In this document: in pieces, positions 54,376-62,473 of the stretch | Layout of the letters: each line of letters begins with the position of its first letter | Position numbering within the stretch: position 1 is the first letter of the stretch | Source: an uncultured Fibrobacter sp. | GTDB lineage: Bacteria > Fibrobacterota > Fibrobacteria > Fibrobacterales > Fibrobacteraceae | Assembly (NCBI RefSeq): GCF_947305105.1 | Contig: NZ_CAMZCS010000005.1 | Coordinates: 1 to 64,000 of the forward strand | Direction of reading: 5' to 3' | DNA length: 64,000 nt | The notes under the pieces: generated by a model | Told to the model about the DNA's origin: nothing | Databases searched by the model: none | Seen by the model: the letters and a program-made list of their open reading frames with translations, nothing else | Program-made: the position numbers and the translations under genes

Positions 54376-55428
54376 TTAGTGCCTAAAGTGCCTCATTCCG
54401 GTGAACACCATCGCGATGCCGAATTCGTCGCACTTCTCGATAGAGAGGTCGTCCTTCTTGGAACCACCCGGCTGCACAATGTAGCGCACACCGGCGTCGT
54501 GGGCGGCTTCTACGTTGTCCGGGAACGGGAAGAAGGCGTCGGAACCCATCACGACTTCGCCGAAAACCTTGCGTTCCAGCGCCTTGAGTCCGGCCTCGTC
54601 AATGAGCTTGCCAGATTCGTCGAAGAACGGCTTGGCTTCTTCCAAACGGGCGACGTTGTCGCGGACACGCGGCTGGCAAAGGCGGAGGTTCGAGTCGATG
54701 CGGTTGGGCTGGCCGGGGCCGAGGCCCATCACCTGGAAGTAACCGGGCTTGTATTCGTAGCCCATCACGATAGCGTTAGACTTGGTGTGCTTAGTCACGA
54801 GCCAAGTAAAGCGGGCGAGGTCTTCCTTGTTCTTCGGGAACTGGGCCTTCGTTACGCATTCAAACTTTTCGTAGGTGTCCACGTCGCGGTCCTGCACCAG
54901 CATGCCGCCGATGACGTGCTTGTACACCTTGCAGTGGGTTGCCTTCTTGATTTCGCCGACTTCGAGGAGGCGGATATCCTTGGACTTGTTCTTGAGGAAT
55001 TCGAGAGCGTCGTCGTCGAATGCCGGAGCGAGGAGAATTTCCACGAACTTGCCCTTGAGGAACTCGGCCGTCTGGAGGTCGACCTTGCGGGTCACGGCAA
55101 TCACGGAACCGAACGCCGACACCGGGTCACCTGCCCAGGCGGCTTCCATGGCTTCGCGGAGCGTTTCGCCGGTGGCGAGTCCGCAGGGGTTCATGTGCTT
55201 CACGATGACGACTGCGTTGCCGTCGCTGAATTCGCGGGCCATTTCGAGGGCAGCGTCAGCGTCGACGATGTTGTTGTAGGAAAGTTCCTTGCCCCAGAGC
55301 TGCTTTGCGGTGGCGAGGCTTGCTTCGGTGCAGGTCGGGTCGCGGTAGAACACAGCGGACTGGTGGGAGTTTTCACCGTAGCGCATCGGCACGGGATCGA
55401 CAAATTTCAAAACGAGTTCTTCGGACAT
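54376..55428 (-). CDS. purH: AICAR transformylase, stand-alone (PurH C-terminal domain only)
   Basis: 350 residues from the ATG at 55428 (AGGAAA site). It begins just before the transformylase motif MRYGENSHQSA and contains VIVKHMNPCGLA (catalytic Lys-His), the substrate loop with DPVSAFGSVIA, and the closing GGSKKDDLSIEKCDEFGIAMVFTGMRHF (split over two strands). A normal PurH of about 520 residues has an additional N-terminal MGS-like IMP cyclohydrolase of about 190 residues. That part is absent, and the upstream DNA is a heptad repeat, so the two activities must be split. It performs the ninth step of purine synthesis. Confidence 0.88.
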   Translation of the reverse strand: MSEELVLKFVDPVPMRYGENSHQSAVFYRDPTCTEASLATAKQLWGKELSYNNIVDADAALEMAREFSDGNAVVIVKHMNPCGLATGETLREAMEAAWAGDPVSAFGSVIAVTRKVDLQTAEFLKGKFVEILLAPAFDDDALEFLKNKSKDIRLLEVGEIKKATHCKVYKHVIGGMLVQDRDVDTYEKFECVTKAQFPKNKEDLARFTWLVTKHTKSNAIVMGYEYKPGYFQVMGLGPGQPNRIDSNLRLCQPRVRDNVARLEEAKPFFDESGKLIDEAGLKALERKVFGEVVMGSDAFFPFPDNVEAAHDAGVRYIVQPGGSKKDDLSIEKCDEFGIAMVFTGMRHFRH

Positions 55429-55461
55429 AAAGTTTCCTTTGATAATTACAGGATGCAATAT

Positions 55462-55590
55462 AGAAAATAGAGGCTAGAGAATAGAGACTTAGAGACTAGT
55501 GAATAAGAATCACGCACTTCGTGCGTTAATAACAGACGGCGAAGCCGTGATATTTCTCTCTAGCCTCTAGATCCTAGCCTCTAGATCCTA
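55462..55590. repeat. CTAG-family heptad array with 43-nt hairpin core, copy 4
   Basis: AGAGGCT, AGAGAAT and AGAGACT words lead into the core at 55509-55551 (ATCACG ... CGTGAT), nearly the same as the cores near 20.1, 20.3 and 21.4 kb although 34 kb away. TAGCCTC and TAGATCC words follow. The last CTAG supplies the stop codon of the NifU-like gene. Confidence 0.88.
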
Positions 55591-56427
55591 GAACAAACTT
55601 GGTGGCGGATTGTTGTCGTCTAGCCCGGCCAGATTGCGGTCGGCATCGGACATTTGGTTCGGCGGGAGGTTGTCGAGCGGGTCTTCGGGTTCCACAATCA
55701 GGTTGTAGTACACGTTGTTCTTGAGTTCGTCCTCGATGTAGAAGAGCGTGCCGCCCATGGCAGAACCGCAACCGGCACATGCGCCCTGGTAACGGATCTT
55801 GAGCCGGTTGTCTTCCGTAAGGTCGAGGATTTCCACATCGCCGCCGTCGCCCTGAAGCATTCCACGGACGGACTGGTGCAGCCAGGCCTCAATTTTCTCG
55901 ATTTTTTCGTGTTTCGCAAGGGCGTTCCACTCGGCGTCCGCCTCGGCACGACCTTCTGCGGTCTGCGTGCGGTACTTGATGCGTTCCATCTTTTCGCGCA
56001 CGAGGATGGCCGTGCCCTTCTTTTCGGGGTAAGTCTCGAGGATGCGCTTGATGAGCGTATTCATCTGCTTGATTTCGGGAGCGTTTTCGGGGATGGCGCG
56101 CACGTCCGGAGTATCGCGGAGTTCAAGTTCCAGGCTCTCGGCCGTAATAGCGCAAGCCTCGTCCACCGTCACCATCTGGATCTTCTTGCAGAACGAGTCG
56201 GCGAGGGCGGTGAATATCGGGCCACCATAGGTGAAGAACCGCGTCTCGAGAATCTTGTCGCAGTCCGGGTCTATCATCAAGTAGACCTTGAGGCTTGATT
56301 CTTTCACATCGACGAGGGCGAGACCCTTTTCGTCAGCTTCAATTTGGAAAATGGCTCCACGGTACTTGGGGGCCTTGGCGGTCTCCTGCACCTTCTGGGA
56401 GAGGTTTGCACACAATTCTTCGCTCAT
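55588..56427 (-). CDS. NifU-like protein: degenerate IscU-like domain plus Nfu domain
   Basis: 279 residues from the ATG at 56427. Residues about 1-125 follow the IscU/NifU-N fold (ETRFFTYGGPIFTALADSF, VDEACAI), but the scaffold cysteines are missing: FGCG is TYGG, and the late Cys is replaced in PEIKQMNTL. Residues about 175-245 are an Nfu domain with GDGGDVEIL and the intact C-x-x-C in ACAGCGSAMGG. So only the C-terminal part should carry a 4Fe-4S cluster, delivering it to client enzymes; the N-terminal part may serve in dimerisation or docking. The stop codon lies in a heptad repeat. The tail after GLDDNNPP is low complexity. Confidence 0.8.
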   Translation of the reverse strand: MSEELCANLSQKVQETAKAPKYRGAIFQIEADEKGLALVDVKESSLKVYLMIDPDCDKILETRFFTYGGPIFTALADSFCKKIQMVTVDEACAITAESLELELRDTPDVRAIPENAPEIKQMNTLIKRILETYPEKKGTAILVREKMERIKYRTQTAEGRAEADAEWNALAKHEKIEKIEAWLHQSVRGMLQGDGGDVEILDLTEDNRLKIRYQGACAGCGSAMGGTLFYIEDELKNNVYYNLIVEPEDPLDNLPPNQMSDADRNLAGLDDNNPPPSLF

Positions 56428-56451
56428 GATGCGGCCAAATGTAGAATTTTT

Positions 56452-56700
56452 TAGGCGCGAGGCGCGAGGCACGAGGCTCGGGAAGAGAGCGGTGAGCCAT
56501 GAGCAGTGAGTTTTTTGATGATTAGTAAGCAGTTAAAGGATAAATCCAGAATTCATCACTTCCTACTGTCTACTAGTACTCTCGCTACGCTCAAGTACCA
56601 AATGCTCGGCTCGGCCATGTTCAAGCAAGCTTGACCGCGGCGCTCGCCTTACGCATTTGTCCTACTTCCTACTGTCTACTGTCTACTTCCTACAGTCTAC
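56452..56700. repeat. Composite heptad region between nifU-like and DUF748 genes
   Basis: AGGCGCG/AGGCACG words, GAGCCAT/GAGCAGT words, then TTCCTAC/TGTCTAC words at about 56561-56575 and 56660-56703. Between them (56576-56650) is a different stretch with nested hairpins (GTACTCTCGCTACGCTCAAGT type and TTCAAGCAAGCTTGA). The final heptad runs into the stop codon of the DUF748 gene. Confidence 0.75.
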
Positions 56701-58968
56701 CTACTGCACATCCACGGTCACCTTATACATCGCCTTGCCTTTATACCCGGAGAGTTCGCCTGCCGGAGCGGTAAGGACCTTGATGTTCTTCTTGGTGACG
56801 CCGTTTTGCTGCATCAGCACTTTGAGCAAGTCTTCGTCGCGCTTGCTTGCGAGTGTGGCCAGTTCGGTTTTCAGTTTTTTCTCATCAATATCTGCGGCAT
56901 GTTCATTGGCGTAGGCCTTGAAGGCTTCGTCGCTGTCCTTGATTTCGAGGATAGCACGTTCGTCAAGTTCGTTCAGCGTCTGCTTGCCCTGCGACTGCTT
57001 GTAGAACTCTGTCTTGAGCATGTGCTGCTTGTTCCTCTTTGCAGCCCTGTTCGGGTTGTAGTACTGCGTAAAGATGAGCTTGAGCTTCGGGTCGTTGGCC
57101 AGGACCTCGGTCATCTTGGAAGCCTTGGCGTATTGCTCGCTCGTGAAGGTCGCACTCTTGACATCGATGAGAATTTCGTCGTTATTGCCGAGGTCAAGAC
57201 CGACCATGCCGGCACCTGTCGTGGCGACATTGCCCACAACCTTCAGCGGGGATACCGCGACCTTGATAATCAGGTTCATCACGGTCTTCCAGATAATCTT
57301 CAGCACAGAGAACTCCGGGTCCTTCATGTTGCCCTTGACCGGGATATCGAACTGGATCTTGTCGTTCTTGTCTTTAAGGATGTAAAGGCCGACCTTCATC
57401 GGGACTGTGAATTCCGGATTGACAGAATTGTCTTTGTCACCGACGTCAATATTGTAGATGTCGATGGTGTTCTTGCTTTCCAGGTTGAAGTCCTGAATCT
57501 TGTTCTCGCTCGCGAAGGCCATCGTGCCAGCGCTGATGGGGTAGCCAGTGTAGTGGAGGCTGTAGTTGCTGAAGTGCTTCAGGGCGAGGTTCTTCACGCT
57601 GATGTAGGCGTCCATTGTGCCGATGTCGCTCAAAGCACCTTTGTACTTGACCGAGACGCTGCCACCTTCGGGGAACGATGCTGTGACGTTTACGGTGCAC
57701 GGGGTGTCGAAATTGATGTTCGAGCCATTCACCGTAATGCCGCTCACCGTGTAGTTGAACGGCTTCGTGAGAGTCTGGTCGTTTGCGCTGACCTTGGTGT
57801 TGTGGACGTAGAGCTTGCCGACCTTGGCGACCATCTTCTTGGCTGGTTCAGGCTTCGCTTCCTCGGCCTTGGCCGTGGTGTCAGGGGCGCTACTGTCAGC
57901 CGGAGCGGCGGACTTTTTGTTCAGCGGGGCAAGCAGCACGTCGATGTTTGTCTTGCCGTCCTTGTACATGTCCATGTGGGCGTAGGCCCCGTCAACAATC
58001 ACCGAGTCAATGATGAACGTATTCTCGTTCAAGTTCGCCTTGCCGATGCCGACACCGACATGCTTAACTCCGATAGTCTTGCCGCTTGTTTCGGTCAAAA
58101 CAACGTTGTCTACGGAAACGATGCCGCCCACGTTGCTTGAAAGCACGTCGTTAAGGTTGCCCGCGACAGAAATGTCGGTGGATACGCTACCACTGAAGTC
58201 CTTGTAAGCGATAAAGTCGTTCAGATAGGGCTTGCCACAGGCCAGTGCGAAGTCCTTGAGGCCCACGTTCACGTTGAAATCGTTCGTCGCCGCATTGACG
58301 GACACTTTGACGTTCAAATCGCCGCCGTCGGCAAACTTGAGGCTCACGCCTACGTCGGTCTGTTTATTGCTCAGGTAGACAGCCGGGATGGCGATGCCGA
58401 AATCCTTGATATGAATTTTAGAGCCGATTTTCGTGTCTTCATATATAATGTTGCCGTTCTCGAACACGATATTCTTGACGGAAATGCTGACCGGGAGGCC
58501 TTTCGCGATTTCGGCGGCGTTGACCATGCCGGTATCGGATGCAGCCGTGTCAACGGCGACCGTGTCGGGGGAGGTTGAGTCCGCTTTGGCGAGAAAATCC
58601 AAGATATCGCTGAAGTTGAACTTGTCCCCATTTTGCGTGACATGCACAAAGAGACCTTTCATGTAGATTTCGCTGACAGCGGCCGTCCTGGTCACAATCT
58701 TGAGCGGGTCCACATTGATGCGGAACTTGTCAAAGGAGACAAAAGGCGTTGTTCCGTCCTGCTCCAGCAAGGCAAATTTGTCGACATTCACGGTAAACGT
58801 GAACGGATTGAGGCTTACGCTCTCAATCGCCATTTTTCGACCGATAAACTCTTCGGAATGGGCTACTACGTAATCCTTGATGAATCCCGGGGCGAATTTG
58901 AGGGCCGCGAGAACGAGGACAATCAAGGCGACAAGGGAAATCAGGATAATCTTAATAGCTTTTTTCAT
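56701..58968 (-). CDS. AsmA-like DUF748 envelope protein
   Basis: 755 residues. An N-terminal signal anchor (IILISLVALIVLVLAALKF) is followed by the DUF748/AsmA start, IGRKMAIESVSLNPFTFTVNVDKFAL. The rest is long beta-repeat periplasmic sequence with a Pro/Ala/Lys insert near residue 365. The C-terminal quarter (VAVSPLKVVGNVATTGAGM) includes the typical MNLIIKVAVSPLKV phrase. AsmA-like proteins bridge the envelope and are linked to lipid transport to the outer membrane (established for relatives such as TamB, YhdP). TAGATT lies 7 nt before the ATG with no ribosome site. Confidence 0.85.
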   Translation of the reverse strand: MKKAIKIILISLVALIVLVLAALKFAPGFIKDYVVAHSEEFIGRKMAIESVSLNPFTFTVNVDKFALLEQDGTTPFVSFDKFRINVDPLKIVTRTAAVSEIYMKGLFVHVTQNGDKFNFSDILDFLAKADSTSPDTVAVDTAASDTGMVNAAEIAKGLPVSISVKNIVFENGNIIYEDTKIGSKIHIKDFGIAIPAVYLSNKQTDVGVSLKFADGGDLNVKVSVNAATNDFNVNVGLKDFALACGKPYLNDFIAYKDFSGSVSTDISVAGNLNDVLSSNVGGIVSVDNVVLTETSGKTIGVKHVGVGIGKANLNENTFIIDSVIVDGAYAHMDMYKDGKTNIDVLLAPLNKKSAAPADSSAPDTTAKAEEAKPEPAKKMVAKVGKLYVHNTKVSANDQTLTKPFNYTVSGITVNGSNINFDTPCTVNVTASFPEGGSVSVKYKGALSDIGTMDAYISVKNLALKHFSNYSLHYTGYPISAGTMAFASENKIQDFNLESKNTIDIYNIDVGDKDNSVNPEFTVPMKVGLYILKDKNDKIQFDIPVKGNMKDPEFSVLKIIWKTVMNLIIKVAVSPLKVVGNVATTGAGMVGLDLGNNDEILIDVKSATFTSEQYAKASKMTEVLANDPKLKLIFTQYYNPNRAAKRNKQHMLKTEFYKQSQGKQTLNELDERAILEIKDSDEAFKAYANEHAADIDEKKLKTELATLASKRDEDLLKVLMQQNGVTKKNIKVLTAPAGELSGYKGKAMYKVTVDVQ

Positions 58969-58975
58969 GCCAATT

Positions 58976-58981
58976 AATCTA
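58976..58981 (-). promoter_or_regulatory. -10 box TAGATT, 7 nt before the DUF748 ATG
   Basis: TAGATT, then AATTGGC, then ATG on the minus strand. Possible leaderless start. Confidence 0.45.
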
Positions 58982-59071
58982 GAAAAAACCAGTATTCTCT
59001 TTTATAAAGCAACTCATATGGAAGGCAAAAGAATTGTATATTAAAGAAAAATGATTAATTCCACGCCAATC

Positions 59072-59125
59072 CTAACCACCAACCACTAACCACTGTCTAC
59101 TTCCTACTTCCAACTACCAACTAAT
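59072..59125. repeat. Short heptad array before the NamZ-like gene
   Basis: CTAACCA, CCAACCA, CTAACCA, CTGTCTA, CTTCCTA, CTTCCAA, CTACCAA and CTAATAT: eight heptads in one register, changing family without losing phase. The last overlaps the ATG at 59126. Confidence 0.85.
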
Positions 59126-60223
59126 ATGATTTCCCTCGCACTCACACGTTTTGAAAAAGTTTTCCCTGCAAATCTCAAAGGCAAGCGCCTCGGTGCCGTC
59201 CTTCATCCGGCATCCGTCCTCCCGGATTTGCGCTATACTCTCGACCTTCTTAAGGAATACGACGGTAAACTCTTTAAACTTTCGGCGCTTTTTGGCCCGC
59301 AACACGGCATCAAGGGGCACACCCAGGACAACATGATCGAATGGGAAGGCTACACCGACCCCGAACTGGGTATTCCCGTTTATAGCTTGTACGGCGAACA
59401 CCGCGAACCGACTCCTGAAATGCTCAGCCACGTGGACATGATGCTCGTGGATTTGCAAGATGTGGGCGCACGCTATTACACGTTTATCTGGACGCTTTTC
59501 CTCTGCATGAAGGCCTGCGAGAAGGCCGGCATCCCTGTCATTGTGGTGGACCGCCCGAACCCCATCAACTGCGTAGACGAAGAAGGCCCGGTATTGGATC
59601 TCGATTACACGAGTTTTGTGGGGCTCCACAGCATCCGCACGCGCCATGCGAAAACGATTGGCGAACTTGCGGTGCAGTTCAAGGAAGAACGCTTCCCGAA
59701 GTGCGAACTCTATGTGCTCGGCATGGAAGGCTACGACAAAAAGATGTGGTACGACCAGACGGGACTCCCGTGGATTCTGCCGAGCCCGAACATGCCCACG
59801 CTCGATACCGCCATCGTTTACCCGGGCATGTGTCTGTTCGAGGCGACCAACGTGAGCGAAGGCCGTGGCACCACGCGCCCCTTCGAGATTTTCGGTGCGC
59901 CGTTCATCGATGCAGTCAAGCTCTGCAAGTACATGAACGGGCTTAAGCTCCCCGGAGTTTACTTCCGCGAGAACTACTTCCAGCCCACATTCCACAAGGG
60001 TGCTGGCCAGATTTGCGGGGGCGCGCAGATCCACGTGCTCGACCGCGACAAGTTCCGCAGTTTCGACATGGCGGTGAAGCTTTTGCAGTACATCTTCAAC
60101 GAGTATCCGAACGATTTTGCCTGGAAGCAACCGCCTTACGAATATGAATTCAAGAAGTTGCCCATCGACATTTTGCTCGGCAACGGCACGTTCCGCAAGG
60201 AATTCATAGAGAGTATTATTTAA
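59126..60223 (+). CDS. DUF1343 / NamZ-like exo-beta-N-acetylmuramidase
   Basis: 365 residues. The family phrases are present: KGKRLGAVLHPASV, ALFGPQHGIKG, IPVYSLYGEHREPTPEML, VDLQDVGARYYTFIWTL, VVDRPNPIN, and YPGMCLFEATNVSEGRGTTRPFE (split over two motifs). NamZ of Bacillus removes terminal MurNAc from peptidoglycan fragments for recycling. Most relatives are secreted. This one begins MISLALTRFEKVF with no evident signal peptide, so it may act in the cytoplasm or the start may be wrong. The ATG touches a heptad array and lacks a ribosome site. Confidence 0.88.
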   Translation: MISLALTRFEKVFPANLKGKRLGAVLHPASVLPDLRYTLDLLKEYDGKLFKLSALFGPQHGIKGHTQDNMIEWEGYTDPELGIPVYSLYGEHREPTPEMLSHVDMMLVDLQDVGARYYTFIWTLFLCMKACEKAGIPVIVVDRPNPINCVDEEGPVLDLDYTSFVGLHSIRTRHAKTIGELAVQFKEERFPKCELYVLGMEGYDKKMWYDQTGLPWILPSPNMPTLDTAIVYPGMCLFEATNVSEGRGTTRPFEIFGAPFIDAVKLCKYMNGLKLPGVYFRENYFQPTFHKGAGQICGGAQIHVLDRDKFRSFDMAVKLLQYIFNEYPNDFAWKQPPYEYEFKKLPIDILLGNGTFRKEFIESII

Positions 60224-60236
60224 CCAAGGAGACCAC

Positions 60237-60836
60237 ATGACTGAACAGAAAAACGGAAAATTTGAAATGCCCGCCCTCCCGTACGCGGGCGCAGACCTGG
60301 CCCCGGCTCTGAGCGCGGAGACCATCGAGTTCCACTACGGAAAGCACCTGCAGACCTACCTCAACAACCTGAACGCGGCCCTCCCGGGTAGCGCCTTCGA
60401 AGGCAAGTCGCTCGAAGACATCGTGAAGACTGCTGAAGGCGGCGTTTTCAATAATGCGGGCCAGTTCCTGAACCACTCCATGTACTTCTTGCAGTTTGCC
60501 GCCCCGAAGGCTGACAACGCCCCGACGGGTAAGATTGCGGATGCCATCGCTCGCGACTTCGGCTCCTTCGAGAAGTTTCAGGAAGAATTCCAGGCGAAAG
60601 GTGCTGGCCTCTTCGGTTCCGGCTGGGTCTGGCTCTCCACCGATGCATCGGGCAAACTCGTGATTACGCAGGAAGGCAACGCCCAGAATCCGCTCACCAA
60701 GGGCCTCAAGCCGCTGTTGACCTTCGACGTGTGGGAACACGCCTACTACATTGACTACCGCAACCGCCGTCCGGATTACCTCAAGGCGCTGTGGAGTATC
60801 GTCAATTGGGACGAAATCAATAACCGTCTTGGCTAA
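60237..60836 (+). CDS. sodB: Superoxide dismutase, Fe/Mn family
   Basis: 199 residues. Metal ligands are visible in order: His in EFHYGKH, His in FLNHSMYF, and Asp/His in FDVWEHAYY. The motif NHSMYFLQF replaces the NHTFYW of E. coli SodB, as in SODs of some anaerobes that use Fe or Mn. It converts superoxide to peroxide and oxygen in the cytoplasm, which protects an anaerobe on exposure to air. AAGGAG lies 5 nt before the ATG and the gap from the muramidase gene is 13 nt, so it may be co-transcribed. Confidence 0.94.
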   Translation: MTEQKNGKFEMPALPYAGADLAPALSAETIEFHYGKHLQTYLNNLNAALPGSAFEGKSLEDIVKTAEGGVFNNAGQFLNHSMYFLQFAAPKADNAPTGKIADAIARDFGSFEKFQEEFQAKGAGLFGSGWVWLSTDASGKLVITQEGNAQNPLTKGLKPLLTFDVWEHAYYIDYRNRRPDYLKALWSIVNWDEINNRLG

Positions 60837-60870
60837 TTTCTTGCCTATGGAGTGTCAATAACTCCTTACA

Positions 60871-60902
60871 AAAAGTCCCGGATTCTAAATCCGGGGCCTT
60901 TT
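60871..60902 (+). terminator. Intrinsic terminator after sodB
   Basis: A stem AAAAGTCCCGGATT/AATCCGGGGCCTTTT with loop CTA and one bulge, ending in TTTT. Confidence 0.8.
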
Positions 60903-60910
60903 AAATTTAT

Positions 60911-60942
60911 AGGAGATCCCCGCTCGGAGGCGGGGATGACAA
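60911..60942. repeat. GGAGATCCCCGC...GCGGGGATGACA palindromic repeat
   Basis: An 8-bp stem ATCCCCGC/GCGGGGAT with loop TCGGAG and a trailing GACA. This layout is common among short palindromic repeats scattered in many bacterial genomes. It lies between convergent sodB and trpB2. Confidence 0.65.
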
Positions 60943-60950
60943 ATTAGGGC

Positions 60951-62336
60951 TTAACCCTCAACCTTCGGAAGCTGGGCGAGGCTCTTCGCGATGTCTTCAT
61001 CCGTCGGGATGTAGTCGTTCATTTCGCCGTCGTTGAACTTCTGGTAGGCGACCATGTCGAAGTAACCTGTGCCGGTGAGGCCGAACACGATGTTCTTGGC
61101 CTGGCCGTTTTCCTTGCACTTGAGGGCTTCGTCGATCGTCGCGCGGATGGCGTGGCTGGATTCCGGAGCCGGGAGGATGCCTTCGGTCTGGGCGAAGAGC
61201 TTGGCGGCTTCGAACACCTTGGTCTGTTCCACGGACGTTGCACGCATCAGGCCCTGATCGTAGAGTTCAGAGAGGATGCTGCTCATGCCGTGGTAGCGGA
61301 GGCCACCGGCGTGGTTGGCAGACGGGATGAAACTGGAGCCCAGCGTGTACATCTTGGCGAGCGGGCAGACCTTGCCGGTATCGCAGAAGTCGTAGGCGTA
61401 CTTACCGCGGGTGAAGCTCGGGCAGCTTGCCGGTTCCACGGCGAGAATGTCGTAGTCGGCTTCGCCACGGAGCTTTTCACCGACGAACGGGCTGATAAGG
61501 CCACCGAGGTTGGAACCACCGCCGGCGCAACCGATGATGAGGTCGGCCTTCACGCCGATCTTGTCGAGGGCGGCCTTCGTCTCGAGACCGATGACGGACT
61601 GGTGCAGCAGCACCTGGTTCAGCACGGAACCGAGAACGTAGCGGTAACCCGGCTGCTTCACGGCGGCTTCAACGGCTTCGGAAATGGCGCAGCCGAGGCT
61701 ACCCGTGGTGCCCGGGAATTCGGCGTTGATCTTCTTGCCGATTTCGGTGGTCATGGACGGGGACGGGGTGACGCTTGCACCGTAGGTGCGCATGACTTCG
61801 CGGCGGAACGGCTTCTGCTCGTAAGAAACCTTCACCATATAGACCTGGCAGTCAATGCCGAAGAAGGCCGATGCCATCGAGAGGGCGGTGCCCCACTGGC
61901 CTGCACCCGTTTCGGTGGTCACACCCTTGAGGCCTTGCTTCTTGGCGTAGTAGGCCTGGGCGATGGCGGAGTTGAGCTTGTGGGAACCCGAGGTGTTGTT
62001 GCCTTCGAACTTGTAGTAGATGTGGGCCGGAGTGCCGAGGGCCTGTTCGAGGAAGTAGGCGCGGACCAGCGGCGACGGACGGTACATCTTGTAGAACGTG
62101 AGAATGTCTTCGGGAATTTCGAAGAAGCGGGTGTCGTTGTCGAGTTCCTGCTTGATGAGCTCGTCGCAGAACACGGGCTGCAGGTCTTCGAAAGTCACGG
62201 GCTTGCCGGTACCCGGGTTCAGGAGCGGTGCGGGCTTTTTCTTCATGTCGGCACGTACGTTGTACCATGCCTTCGGGAGTTCGTTTTCTTCGAGGTAAGT
62301 CTTGACCGGGCCGTCGAGTTTGAGAGAGTTTCTCAT
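60951..62336 (-). CDS. trpB: Tryptophan synthase beta chain, TrpB2 type
   Basis: 461 residues. It belongs to the long TrpB2 class: N-terminal extension with AWYNVRADM, RPSPLVRAYFLEQALG, the PLP lysine in NTSGSHKLNSA, TETGAGQWGTALS, the phosphate loop GCAGGGSNLGG, and a C-terminus with GLTGTGYFDM. It joins indole to serine to make tryptophan and may work without TrpA. A trp-type attenuator with a WWW leader peptide precedes it, showing that it is controlled by tryptophan supply. GAAAGGAAAA precedes the ATG. Confidence 0.93.
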   Translation of the reverse strand: MRNSLKLDGPVKTYLEENELPKAWYNVRADMKKKPAPLLNPGTGKPVTFEDLQPVFCDELIKQELDNDTRFFEIPEDILTFYKMYRPSPLVRAYFLEQALGTPAHIYYKFEGNNTSGSHKLNSAIAQAYYAKKQGLKGVTTETGAGQWGTALSMASAFFGIDCQVYMVKVSYEQKPFRREVMRTYGASVTPSPSMTTEIGKKINAEFPGTTGSLGCAISEAVEAAVKQPGYRYVLGSVLNQVLLHQSVIGLETKAALDKIGVKADLIIGCAGGGSNLGGLISPFVGEKLRGEADYDILAVEPASCPSFTRGKYAYDFCDTGKVCPLAKMYTLGSSFIPSANHAGGLRYHGMSSILSELYDQGLMRATSVEQTKVFEAAKLFAQTEGILPAPESSHAIRATIDEALKCKENGQAKNIVFGLTGTGYFDMVAYQKFNDGEMNDYIPTDEDIAKSLAQLPKVEG

Positions 62337-62403
62337 TTTATTTTCCTTTCTTTGTTGTAGTGAGCATCCGTTTCAGGTTCTTGCCGGGTATCCAAAATTT
62401 TTG

Positions 62404-62433
62404 CAAAAAAATTGGCTCCCTTTGAGGAGCCTG
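62404..62433 (-). terminator. Attenuator terminator in the trpB leader
   Basis: On the minus strand, GGCTCC-TCAAAG-GGAGCC is followed by AATTTTTTT. The segment AGGAGTCTG (62463-62471 on the plus strand as its complement) can pair with CAGGCTCCT of the terminator's first arm, giving an alternative antiterminator. This is the arrangement of ribosome-mediated trp attenuation. Confidence 0.8.
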
Positions 62434-62473
62434 CTTCTTTTTGAATACCGTAGCAAAAATACCAGACTCCTAA

